Source: CAWEQO01 sp963811225
Lineage (GTDB): Bacteria; Chloroflexota; Anaerolineae; Anaerolineales; Anaerolineaceae
DNA: 64,000 bases
Assembly (NCBI GenBank): GCA_963811225.1
Contig: CAWEQO010000012.1
Coordinates: 744,001 to 808,000 of the forward strand
Reading direction: 5' to 3'
Positions within the stretch are counted from its first letter, which is position 1, and each line of letters begins with the position of its first letter. Of the stretch, positions 6,216-13,725 are shown one piece after another. A program made the translations under genes and the position numbers. The notes beneath the pieces were generated by a model. That model had not been told where the DNA came from, did not search any database, and saw only the letters and a list, made by a program, of their open reading frames with translations.

Positions 6216-8210
6216 CTACTTCTTCAGGTATCGCAGCAAGCCGTACAACATAAAGCCGGCTGCAGCCAGTATCATGGCCCAATCCAGCGCCGGCTGCAGT
6301 TTGCTGTCCGTCAGCCAGTTCTGCCAGCTGATGTCACCGCCGGTGACCGGGATGATCACTTCTTCAGCACTCGTGGCGGGTACACCCAGCGGGACTGCAG
6401 TTGCGCCGATGAGCGGTATCTGCTCGCCACCTAATGCGGCGAAGCCATACGGCGTGATCGTCGGCGGGGGTGTGTTCGTCATAAACCCGCCCGTAACCGG
6501 AACGCCAGCCGTCGGTGAGGGTGTTTGCGTCTCGTTTGGCGCTACGATGATGACCGGGATAGTTTCAACCGGTGTCTGCGTGATAACCACCGTAATAATG
6601 ATCGGCGCCGGAGTTGGCGGTACCGGTGTGGCCGTGATGATGATCGGCGTCGGGCTGGCGGGTACAGGGGTAGCCGTAATGATGATCGGCGTCGGGCTGG
6701 CCGGTACGGGTGTGGCGGTAATGATGATCGGGGTTGGGGTGGCCGGTACCGGTGTGGCGGTAATGACGATCGACGTCTGTGAAGGCGCCCCAATCGTGAT
6801 CGTCGGCGGCGGTGTGATCGACGGCGTCAGTGACGGGATCACGGTGATGACGACCGGCGTCTGCGTTGGCGTGACCGGCGTCGGCGACGGCGTTGGCGTC
6901 AACGAGGGGGTCACGGTGATGACGATCGGCGTCTGGGTTGGCGTGATGGGCGTGTTAGACGGTGTGAGCGTCGGCGCCGTATGTGTCGGGGTCGGTGTTA
7001 GCGACGGAATGAACAGCGTCTCGGTTGGCGTAGCGGTAGGCGCCGTCTGAGTCGCCGTTGGTGTGAACGATGGGATGAACTGCGTTTCCGTCGGCGTAAA
7101 GGTCGAGGTCGGTATTGGCGTCTCGGTCAGCGCGCCAATGGTTGGCGTTATCGGTGTCGGTGTCTCTGAGATTACAGCCGTGATAATGATCGGCGTCTGG
7201 GTTGGTGGAACCGGTGTTGCGCTTGGAGCGACTGGCGTCGAGCTGGGCGAAACCGGAGTCGCGCTTGGAACGACTGGCGTCGCGCTCGGCGGAACCGGAG
7301 TCGAGCTGGGCGGAACCGCCGTCTCCGTTTCTGCTCCAATCGTCGGCGTGCCCGGCGTTCCCGTTGGAGGAACCGGCGTCGACGATGGGGGTACGGGAGT
7401 CTCCGTTTCTGCTCCAATCGTTGGCGTGTTCGGCGTTCCCGTTAGAGGAACCGGCGTCGACGATGGGGGTATGGGAGTCTCCGTTTCTGCTCCAATCGTT
7501 GGCGTGTTCGGCGCCTGCGTGTTCGTGGGCGCAGCCGGGGTCAGCTGGCACACCCATGGGTACCAGTAGTAATCGATCCCTGTGCTGGCAATCGAGTCGC
7601 CGTTGTCGACGATCAACGCCCCACCCATGTGGACTTCCACCACCTCGTCACCCGGGCGCACACCCGGCCATTCGGCCGTGAAGCTGAAGGTGTCGCCATT
7701 CTCAACCTGGCCTCCATCGATGTACTTGATCTCCGTCCGTTGATCCGGCGGTTCAACCACGCGCCACGAAGCTTGCAAGCGGGCGCTCATGCCCTCCGGC
7801 AGGGTCACCTTCAAGGTGCCCTCCACAGTTGTGGGGGATAACTGACAGAAGCTGGTATCCCCATGGGTGAACTTCAGGTCAGCCCCTTCAACCGCAGCCG
7901 CCGAATCCAACTTGCTGATCTTGGCCGCTTGGATGGCTTTTTGGGTCGGATCTTTTGTCGGCTTGGGTGTTTTCGTCGACTTGGGTGTCTTTGTTGGCTT
8001 CTTCGTCTTGGTTGGTTTCGCTGTCTTGGCCGGTGCGGCTACCTTCGCGATCTTAGGATCGGCTGTCTTCTTCGCCAGAGACTCGCCATAAGCAACCAAT
8101 CCAGGGCGGTTCATAACATATAGAAGACCAATACCAATCAAAGTGACGATCACACTCAGGTACAGCACGTTTGAGAGAAAGCGAACGACTTTATGCAGTT
8201 TACCATTCAT
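6216..8210 (-). CDS. Large Thr/Pro-rich surface protein with C-terminal IPVTGG sorting signal
   Basis: 664 residues from the ATG at 8210, chosen because GGAG/AAGGG lies just upstream; an upstream ATG at 8261 has none. Order: short cytoplasmic tail, one membrane segment (about 14-32), a Lys/Pro/Thr repeat (KPTKTPK type), a globular domain of about 110 residues containing FCQLSPTTVEGTLKV and TAEWPGV, then about 350 residues of Thr/Pro repeats including four near-identical TPIIITATPVP units, VPVTGG, and finally IIPVTGGDISW, a hydrophobic helix and the tail RYLKK. The end has the layout of a cell-wall sorting signal. Substrate of one of the two nearby sortases is a reasonable inference. Its globular domain is shared with the broken gene at 2736-3941. 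It has its own promoter and a structured leader. Confidence 0.85.
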   Translation of the reverse strand: MNGKLHKVVRFLSNVLYLSVIVTLIGIGLLYVMNRPGLVAYGESLAKKTADPKIAKVAAPAKTAKPTKTKKPTKTPKSTKTPKPTKDPTQKAIQAAKISKLDSAAAVEGADLKFTHGDTSFCQLSPTTVEGTLKVTLPEGMSARLQASWRVVEPPDQRTEIKYIDGGQVENGDTFSFTAEWPGVRPGDEVVEVHMGGALIVDNGDSIASTGIDYYWYPWVCQLTPAAPTNTQAPNTPTIGAETETPIPPSSTPVPLTGTPNTPTIGAETETPVPPSSTPVPPTGTPGTPTIGAETETAVPPSSTPVPPSATPVVPSATPVSPSSTPVAPSATPVPPTQTPIIITAVISETPTPITPTIGALTETPIPTSTFTPTETQFIPSFTPTATQTAPTATPTETLFIPSLTPTPTHTAPTLTPSNTPITPTQTPIVITVTPSLTPTPSPTPVTPTQTPVVITVIPSLTPSITPPPTITIGAPSQTSIVITATPVPATPTPIIITATPVPASPTPIIITATPVPASPTPIIITATPVPPTPAPIIITVVITQTPVETIPVIIVAPNETQTPSPTAGVPVTGGFMTNTPPPTITPYGFAALGGEQIPLIGATAVPLGVPATSAEEVIIPVTGGDISWQNWLTDSKLQPALDWAMILAAAGFMLYGLLRYLKK

Positions 8211-8384
8211 AGCCCTTCTCCAATTCGTACACATAAAGAAACTTCCATCGCAGCTGCCCAAGCCACAGAAAGCCCCATTGCAGCGGTGCTTCCTCTCAAA
8301 ATAAACTCCACTGCCTGAGCAGCTGTTTTAATTGTTAAAATGCAGCGTTTGAAATACGATTTTCTTATAGCGTTCTCCCCCATC

Positions 8385-8475
8385 AAAAAACAAAAACCGG
8401 CCATAGAGGCCGGCTTTCCGCTCATCAGAAGCAGTAATTACAACGATAATGCATGGATATGTGGAAAGGCTTCAA
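8385..8475 (-). ncRNA. Possible diverged structured leader RNA with terminator before the surface-protein gene
   Basis: Minus strand. GAAGC/GCUUC forms a stem. CUUUCC inside it can pair with GGAAAG outside it, directly before the terminator GCCGGCC/GGCCGGU with U-rich tail (8385-8414). The plan is the same as elements 1-3 (pseudoknot next to an attenuator) but the sequence is different. It sits between a promoter at 8586-8614 and the surface-protein start at 8210. The remainder of 8211-8669 holds no gene I can support. Confidence 0.45.
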
Positions 8476-8585
8476 TTCTCTACAGCGTATCGAGGCCGAC
8501 CTGCCTGCAGTAGGAGTCCCCCTGGTCGTCAGAATGTTAAATGTTCAATAACCAGACAACCTACAATTTTTAATTGTCTTCTCAT

Positions 8586-8614
8586 AGTATAAGCATGAAA
8601 ATTGGGTTTGTCAA
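8586..8614 (-). promoter_or_regulatory. Sigma70-type promoter of the surface-protein leader
   Basis: Minus strand TTGACA, 17-base spacer beginning AACC, TATACT. It is the same TTGACAAACC start as the promoters at 5105 and 5704. Confidence 0.75.
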
Positions 8615-8669
8615 TTGTTTACTTAAATAATCGATATTTTCTAATCATTCTATGACAACCTCCTTCCAT

Positions 8670-8718
8670 AAAACAGTCAGCAGGATTGGGGATCGCTACC
8701 AATCCTGCTGACTGTTTT
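8670..8718 (-). terminator. Strong intrinsic terminator after the FAH-family gene
   Basis: Perfect 19-bp arms AAAACAGTCAGCAGGATTG and complement, 11-base loop, U run on the minus strand, 45 bases after the stop at 8763. Confidence 0.88.
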
Positions 8719-8762
8719 CCCAGAAGAACGTGGCGCGCAGGTCAGGGCTACACGTTTGTTTT

Positions 8763-9536
8763 CTACTTCCGCCCCTCGTCCTTGCGCACCGGGTTTTGCA
8801 GCTTGCCAATCCCCTCAATCGCCACCTCAACGATGTCCCCCTCTTCCAAGGGACCAATCCCGGCCGGCGTACCGCTCAGGATCACATCGCCCGGCTGCAG
8901 GGTCATCACTGATGAGATGAAAGCAATCAGTCGCGAGACCGTAAAGACCATCTCACGCGTCGATGACATCTGGCGCATCTCGCCGTTGACATGGCAGGTG
9001 ATCAGCGTATCCGCAGCATCCAGCTCGGTCTCGATCCAGGGTCCAAGCGGGCAAAATGTATCGAAGCCCTTAGCGCGCGTCCACTGCCCATCGCGGCGCT
9101 GCAGGTCGCGGGCGGTAACGTCGTTGGCGATCGTGTAACCCATCACGTAGTCCATGGCTTGCTCCGCCTGGATCCAGCGTCCGGTCTTACCGATCACCAC
9201 CGCCAACTCAGCCTCGTGGTCCACTCGCTGCGACTGCGGCGGCAGCAAAATGGCTTCGCCCGGGCCGATGATCGAGGTGGTGGGCTTGAAGAACAGCAGC
9301 GGCACCTCGGGCACCTCGTTTTGAAGCTCCTTGGCGTGCTCCACATAGTTGCGCCCGATACAAATAATCTTGCCAGGCAGTAACGGCGCCAGCAGCTTGA
9401 CCCGCTCCAATGGCAACTCCGCCGACAAACGGCGGTACTCCCCCATCGGAGAGCCATCCAGCGGCCCAACCCGATCCTCTAAGATCCAGCCATAGCGCGG
9501 TACATCCGAGCCGTATTGATAACGAACGAAACGCAT
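8763..9536 (-). CDS. Fumarylacetoacetate hydrolase (FAH)-family protein
   Basis: 257 residues, the usual length of single-domain bacterial FAH proteins. Such enzymes hydrolyse or decarboxylate C-C bonds of acylpyruvate-type substrates using a divalent metal. The core shows IICIGRNYVEHAKEL, LFFKPTTSI, DHEAELAVVIGKTGR, MGYTIANDVTARDLQ, KGFDTFCPLGPW and LSGTPAGIGPL, matching the 2-hydroxyhepta-2,4-diene-1,7-dioate isomerase / acylpyruvase type. The ATG at 9536 has AGGAGG about 9 bases upstream. It is a single gene with its own terminator and no pathway neighbours, so the exact substrate cannot be given. Confidence 0.92.
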   Translation of the reverse strand: MRFVRYQYGSDVPRYGWILEDRVGPLDGSPMGEYRRLSAELPLERVKLLAPLLPGKIICIGRNYVEHAKELQNEVPEVPLLFFKPTTSIIGPGEAILLPPQSQRVDHEAELAVVIGKTGRWIQAEQAMDYVMGYTIANDVTARDLQRRDGQWTRAKGFDTFCPLGPWIETELDAADTLITCHVNGEMRQMSSTREMVFTVSRLIAFISSVMTLQPGDVILSGTPAGIGPLEEGDIVEVAIEGIGKLQNPVRKDEGRK

Positions 9537-9560
9537 TGAAAATACCTCCTAAATTGAATC

Positions 9561-9645
9561 GTTTAGCGACTGTTTCAATGTTTGCATGTCAACGTGAAGA
9601 GGAGGTCTTCATGCTGACATGCAAATATTGAAACAGTCGCTAAAC
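9561..9645. repeat. Near-perfect 40-bp inverted repeat with 5-base loop
   Basis: Arms 9561-9600 and 9606-9645 differ at only three positions around a GGAGG loop; two of the three are G-T pairs. The plus strand reads GGAGG, five bases, ATG and a six-codon frame (MLTCKY). It lies between the FAH start and tRNA-Val and is not needed as a terminator for either. It could be a miniature mobile element or a strong RNA hairpin. Confidence 0.8.
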
Positions 9646-9688
9646 AGTGTAGCATAGAACCGGAGAGTAGAGTATAATTTGCGCGTAC

Positions 9689-9763
9689 GGGCGGGTAGCT
9701 CAGTTGGTTAGAGCACATCCCTTACAAGGATGGGGTCGCAGGTTCGAAGTCCTGTTCCGCCCA
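9689..9763 (+). tRNA. tRNA-Val (anticodon TAC), one extra base in the T loop
   Basis: A cloverleaf can be drawn: acceptor GGGCGGG with TCCGCCC and discriminator A, D arm TAGCTCAGTTGGTTAGAGCAC, anticodon stem CATCC/GGATG with loop CTTACAA (anticodon TAC, valine). The T arm reads GGTTCGAAGTCC, where the normal form is GGTTCGAATCC, so the loop has eight rather than seven bases. A TATAAT box lies at 9672-9677. CCA is not encoded. The extra G may be a sequence error. Confidence 0.9.
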
Positions 9764-9829
9764 CTTTTCACACCTGATCCCAGATCCAATTTTCTACTTT
9801 CTAATCACCACCAGGTTCTCACCATCGAT

Positions 9830-10411
9830 ATGATCATCAAAGACGGCCTTTACACCCCACTTCTGCAGCCGCAAAAATTGTACAGTCGCATCGAGGTCAT
9901 GTCAAAACCATGCCCAGTACCGATCGAATCCGGAGTTTATGCCTGGTATTTTCAAGAAGCCCCTCCAGGCGTACCTGTCTTCGACTGTTATCGATACAAT
10001 GGTCTTGCCTTACTCTATATCGGCATATCTCCCGCAAAACCAGTCGAGCCCAGTCAGAGGCATCCTCAAAACTTGCGCAAGCGGATATTAAAACACGTCA
10101 AAGGCAGAGCAGATATTTCTACACTTCGAAAGTCACTCGGCTGCTTGCTGCAAGATAAGCTTGGTTTACACGTTCAAATGAAGGGAAAGGATCACCGTCG
10201 CTATTTTGGTGAAGGGGAAGCCCACCTATCAACATGGATGGCGGAGAATGCCTTTGTCACATGGCTGGTCAATGACAAGCCGTGGGTGTTGGAAAAGGAT
10301 TTGATTCACAAGTTGTCCTTACCCCTCAATTTACAGCATAACCAGAGCCATCCTTTTTATCCAACCCTCACTCTGCTTCGGAAAGAATTTCTAAACACAC
10401 AAATACCTTAA
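9830..10411 (+). CDS. GIY-YIG nuclease-fold protein next to a restriction gene
   Basis: 193 residues if started at the ATG at 9830; the open frame begins earlier but runs through the tRNA. The N-terminal half shows GVYAWYF, then LLYIGIS and NLRKRILKHVKG, the order GIY ... YIG ... Arg/His helix of the GIY-YIG nuclease fold. The C-terminal half (FVTWLVNDKPWVLEKDLIHK) resembles the conserved end of small GIY-YIG family proteins of unknown role. No good ribosome binding site is seen, so the start is uncertain. It is followed after 53 bases by an Mrr-type restriction gene, suggesting a small defence or DNA-processing pair inserted beside tRNA-Val. Confidence 0.7.
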   Translation: MIIKDGLYTPLLQPQKLYSRIEVMSKPCPVPIESGVYAWYFQEAPPGVPVFDCYRYNGLALLYIGISPAKPVEPSQRHPQNLRKRILKHVKGRADISTLRKSLGCLLQDKLGLHVQMKGKDHRRYFGEGEAHLSTWMAENAFVTWLVNDKPWVLEKDLIHKLSLPLNLQHNQSHPFYPTLTLLRKEFLNTQIP

Positions 10412-10464
10412 CAATCTATCTAACGGTTTAAGGTAACTCACAATATCCAGCAAGGGGACCATCA

Positions 10465-11391
10465 ATGACTATTCCAGATTTTCAATCCATTATGCTACCG
10501 CTGCTCCGGTTAGCGACCGATAAGGAAATCCACAAGCTAAATGATGCTGTCGATCAACTGGCAAATCAGTTCGATTTATCCGACGAGGAAAGATCAGAAC
10601 TTTTGCAAAGCGGCCAGCAGCCTGTTTTTTATAATCGGGTTGGTTGGGCAAAAACGTATCTGAAAAAATCAGGGCTATTAGAAGATCCACGACGTGGGCA
10701 CTTTCAAATTACAGAAAGAGGATCTCAGCTCCTCCGAGAAAACCCTTCCAAAATTAATATGAAACTTTTGGAGAGGTATGATGAGTATCGAGAATTCAAA
10801 AAATCTGATAATGAAACCATTGAAAGCATAAAGTCAGAGGAATATCTGGAAGAACTGACCCCGGAAGAAGCTTTAGAAAACGCCTATCAACGGATCAGGA
10901 AAGGCATTTCAGAACAACTCCTTTCGTATGTAATTAATAGCACGCCTGGTTTCTTTGAGAAATTGGTGGTTGAACTTCTCGTCAAGATGGGTTATGGCGG
11001 CACACAACGGGACGCAGCCCGAGCGGTTGGTCGCAGTGGTGATGAAGGTATTGATGGGATCATTGATGAGGACCGGCTTGGCCTTGAAACCATTTACATT
11101 CAGGCCAAGAAGTGGAATACTGAACAAACCGTTGGCCGAAGAGAAATCCAACAATTTGTAGGCGCTCTGACGGGACAAAGAGCTAAGAAAGGCGTTTTTA
11201 TTACGACGACAAGGTTCACCGATACCGCCAGGCATTATGTTGAAAACATCGAGCCAAAGGTGATCCTCATCGATGGCAACCGGCTAACTGAATTGATGAT
11301 CGATTATGGGGTAGGGGTTGCCTCAAGAACGAGCTACGAACTTAAGGAAATCGATACAGATTATTTTGGCGAAGCTGCTGCCGATTTCTGA
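10465..11391 (+). CDS. Mrr-type restriction endonuclease (type IV-like)
   Basis: 308 residues. The N-terminal part (about 1-100) is a winged-helix Mrr_N-like domain (LPLLRLATDKEIHKLNDAV, RVGWAKTYLKKSGLLE, RGHFQITERG). The C-terminal part (about 155-290) is an Mrr catalytic domain with FEKLVVELLVKMGYGG, Asp197 in GDEGIDGII, Gln213-Ala-Lys215 in YIQAKKW, and KGVFITTTRFT. These are the D ... QxK residues of the PD-(D/E)xK fold. Family members cut methylated foreign DNA. No methyltransferase is adjacent, as expected for a modification-dependent enzyme. Ends before a terminator shared with the lysozyme gene. Confidence 0.93.
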   Translation: MTIPDFQSIMLPLLRLATDKEIHKLNDAVDQLANQFDLSDEERSELLQSGQQPVFYNRVGWAKTYLKKSGLLEDPRRGHFQITERGSQLLRENPSKINMKLLERYDEYREFKKSDNETIESIKSEEYLEELTPEEALENAYQRIRKGISEQLLSYVINSTPGFFEKLVVELLVKMGYGGTQRDAARAVGRSGDEGIDGIIDEDRLGLETIYIQAKKWNTEQTVGRREIQQFVGALTGQRAKKGVFITTTRFTDTARHYVENIEPKVILIDGNRLTELMIDYGVGVASRTSYELKEIDTDYFGEAAADF

Positions 11392-11406
11392 TGCAAGTAT
11401 TCATTT

Positions 11407-11435
11407 AAAAAGCCGGGATTTCTCCCGGCTTTTTT
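11407..11435. terminator. Bidirectional terminator between mrr-like and lysozyme genes
   Basis: AAAAGCCGGG and CCCGGCTTTT arms with A and T runs on both sides, between two convergent genes. Confidence 0.9.
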
Positions 11436-11436
11436 C

Positions 11437-12180
11437 TTATACAGCTTGCCCCTCGTCCGGCGATGGACCATCATATCCTTTTGTCCGCGCCCAGGCGTCG
11501 ATGGCCTGCGCCCAGGTCATCGGTGCGGGGGGCGGCGGTTCGGACAGTCCGGCGTATCGATAGACCGCCTCGCGATCGCCGTTCCAACGGTCGTAATCCA
11601 TGTTGAGGCTCTCGCTGCCAATGCCGACACCGTGGCTGGTTGTCTGGTGGATCAGATAAGTTCTCACGCCCTTCGGCATTAGCGGTGGGCCAGGGTGCTC
11701 CTCCGCGGTGCTCAAGTAGGTCGCCAGCCACCAATCGTAATCGTTGAGCCAGTCGGCCCCCACCAGGAACTGGTCGATCCAACTCGCCCGGCTGTACAAG
11801 ATCGGGCGCTTGCCGGTACGGCTTTGGATCTGCAAAGCCATGGCGTGGATGTTGTTCTTAATCAACGTGGTGCTGTAGCCGTGATCCAGTTCCAGGTCCA
11901 GGACAGGCGGCAGCTCGCCCAGGTCTTCACCGAGCATCCCCAGGAAGTTGTCCACCTGACGGGTGACATCTTCTCCAGGGAACACAACATGATAGGCCAT
12001 GCGCAAAATGCCTACCCGTTTGGCCTCGCTCCAGTTCCATTGAAACCAACTGTCGCGATAACCCCAGCTGACCGTTGCCCGGACACCTGCAAAGATCACG
12101 TCGGGCTCGAAAGCCGCCACCGTCTCCCAATTCATCTTACCCTGATAGCGACTCACGTCGACGCCAAAAGCTCTTGCCAT
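11437..12180 (-). CDS. GH25 family lysozyme (muramidase)
   Basis: 247 residues. The glycoside hydrolase 25 barrel is clear: FGVDVSRYQGKMNW (Asp8), AYHVVFPGED, PPVLDLELDHG (Asp95, Glu97), KRPILYSRASW, WWLATY, and an IHQTTSHGVG strand near the end. GH25 enzymes cleave the MurNAc-GlcNAc bond of peptidoglycan. There is no signal peptide or membrane helix, as in phage endolysins, but no holin or other phage gene is near, so a cellular role with unknown export is possible. The last 35 residues, including PPPPAPMTWAQAIDAWARTKGYDG, look like a short extra module. The start at 12180 is preceded by GGGAGG. Confidence 0.93.
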   Translation of the reverse strand: MARAFGVDVSRYQGKMNWETVAAFEPDVIFAGVRATVSWGYRDSWFQWNWSEAKRVGILRMAYHVVFPGEDVTRQVDNFLGMLGEDLGELPPVLDLELDHGYSTTLIKNNIHAMALQIQSRTGKRPILYSRASWIDQFLVGADWLNDYDWWLATYLSTAEEHPGPPLMPKGVRTYLIHQTTSHGVGIGSESLNMDYDRWNGDREAVYRYAGLSEPPPPAPMTWAQAIDAWARTKGYDGPSPDEGQAV

Positions 12181-12304
12181 GCTTTACATGCCTCCCTTTG
12201 CATTGAACTGATCCAGGGCCGAACCCTGGTTTTGTGACGAAAAGAACAACCCTTTTATTCATTATACAATGGCAAACAAAGGAGAAGCAACTACCCAACC
12301 GGCC

Positions 12305-12389
12305 AGGGAAAAACTGCATTTGCAGAAAGAAGTCTTCCGGTGCCCTCAGTGGACCGGAAGACTTCTTTCTGCAAATGCAGTTTTTCCCT
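12305..12389. terminator. Very long perfect hairpin after the lipocalin-like gene
   Basis: 37-bp perfect arms (12305-12341, 12353-12389) with an 11-base loop. It overlaps the stop codon of the minus-strand gene at 12388 and ends in T runs. It is much longer than an ordinary terminator. Confidence 0.8.
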
Positions 12390-13563
12390 AGAACTGTCCC
12401 TGCATCGACCCGGCATAGCCGGTGAGCTCGACGTAGCCGCTGCCGCTAACCGCCTGTCCTGCCCGGCGGCCTTCAATCTGCACCGCACCCTCCCAATAGG
12501 TGAAGGATACCCTCAGCTCCTGGTCGGGGATCAGCGGGCGGATGTGTATTTCGAGGTCCTCCGATGGCACGCGCACCGTCCACGCGGCCGGGTAGACTGC
12601 GCCCGAGTGCGGGCTACGCCATTGGCCTTGTATCTCAACGCTGAACTGGCTGAGGTCGAGCGCCGTAACGCTGCCGTCTGGGGCGACAAAAGCGCCGCGT
12701 GAGAAGGCATCCAGGCTGCCATCGGCTTTGCGGATGGTGTAGACCATCAACTGGCTGCCGTCGTCCAATTGCAAAGCGAACCAATCCCAACCGACCTGAT
12801 CTGCCGCCAGCGCCGACGTGGAAAATTCATGGTCCATCCAGCTCAGGCCGCTCACGTCGATCGGCTTCTCGCCCAACGACAGGCTGCCGGCGCTCTCCAA
12901 TTGGGTTTGGCTGTAGTAGTACGAGGCGTTGCCCGGGTCAGGGCCCTTCTGACTGTAGCCCCGGTCGCCTTGCAGAACCGGCCACTTGACATCCGTCAGG
13001 GTCAGGTCGAGCCGCACCTCTCCCGCCGCAGCTTGCAAATGGTATGTGTTGGCGTCCAACTGCTTCACCGACCAATCGTCCAGCCACACGCTGTACAGCG
13101 GCTCTCCCGGATTCCCCTTCTGCGGGGTCGCCCCACTCAGCCCGGCCGCGCCGCGCTCCAGTCGCTCGAAGTAGCGGAAGCGGTTGCTCTCAGCGTCAGT
13201 CAAGGTGAAATGCGCCATGTAGGCCTGGTCCGCGGCCCAATCCGAGCTGCGCCGGGCGCGCTGCTCAGGCGGCACGAGCGCCCGCCGAAAGAAGGTCAGC
13301 TGGTAGCCGTAACGAGCGCCATTCGCAGCGCTCAGGTTGCCGGTGTAGTACCACCACTCGGTCTGAAAATCGTTGTGCGGGCCATGGTCCCTCGGAAACT
13401 GAAGCGGCCGCGGTCCGTCGGCACGGGCGAAACTGCCGCTGACTTGGGGCGCAGCGATCACCTGAGACGGCTGGGGAGCCCGTCTCAGCGGCAGGATGGC
13501 CGAAAGGACCGCACCGATCACCAGCATTGCAATGAGGGAGACGAGCAGGGTGCGGAGTTTCAT
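12388..13563 (-). CDS. Secreted lipocalin-like / AttH-CrtC family protein
   Basis: 391 residues from the ATG at 13563, which opens MKLRTLLVSLIAMLVIG, a signal anchor; an upstream ATG at 13692 would add a poor 43-residue extension. The body has the features of the AttH / CrtC hydratase-like double lipocalin family: FPRDHGPHNDFQTEWWYYTGNL, YGYQLTFFRRAL, AYMAHFTLTD, PIDVSGLSWMDHEFST, GWDWFALQLDDG and the final GSGYVELTGY. The family includes carotenoid 1,2-hydratase and uncharacterised exported proteins. It is the last gene of an operon with an ABC ATPase and FtsX-like permease, an association known for attEFGH-type loci, so it may act outside the membrane on a transported hydrophobic compound. 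That role is inference. Confidence 0.85.
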   Translation of the reverse strand: MKLRTLLVSLIAMLVIGAVLSAILPLRRAPQPSQVIAAPQVSGSFARADGPRPLQFPRDHGPHNDFQTEWWYYTGNLSAANGARYGYQLTFFRRALVPPEQRARRSSDWAADQAYMAHFTLTDAESNRFRYFERLERGAAGLSGATPQKGNPGEPLYSVWLDDWSVKQLDANTYHLQAAAGEVRLDLTLTDVKWPVLQGDRGYSQKGPDPGNASYYYSQTQLESAGSLSLGEKPIDVSGLSWMDHEFSTSALAADQVGWDWFALQLDDGSQLMVYTIRKADGSLDAFSRGAFVAPDGSVTALDLSQFSVEIQGQWRSPHSGAVYPAAWTVRVPSEDLEIHIRPLIPDQELRVSFTYWEGAVQIEGRRAGQAVSGSGYVELTGYAGSMQGQF

Positions 13564-13725
13564 CGTTGGCCCTCGCTGCTCCAGACGCGCGCAGGCTTGC
13601 GGGTGCAGCCGGGCCTCACCCACGCGAAGCCCCGCTTTCCACTGGTCGAAGATGGGAGCCTCGCTGCCTTTGTACTTTTCTCCCCTCTCCATTCAATCGA
13701 GAGCGGGGCTTCGCATATGTGAGGT

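Noticed and set aside
6525..7560. CRISPR-like repetition
   Set aside because: The repeats are in-frame codons for TPT-type protein repeats of unequal length without spacers; no cas genes.
6525..7681. Several long open frames on the plus strand opposite the Thr/Pro-rich protein
   Set aside because: They are Val/Gly- or Arg-rich mirror images of the Thr/Pro repeats, with no ribosome binding sites and no recognisable domains.
11437..12180. Prophage remnant, because of the endolysin-like lysozyme
   Set aside because: No holin, tail, capsid or integrase gene lies near; a lone GH25 gene is not enough.
13564..13692. N-terminal extension of the lipocalin-like protein to the ATG at 13692
   Set aside because: It would put a 43-residue polar stretch before an evident signal anchor and has no ribosome binding site.
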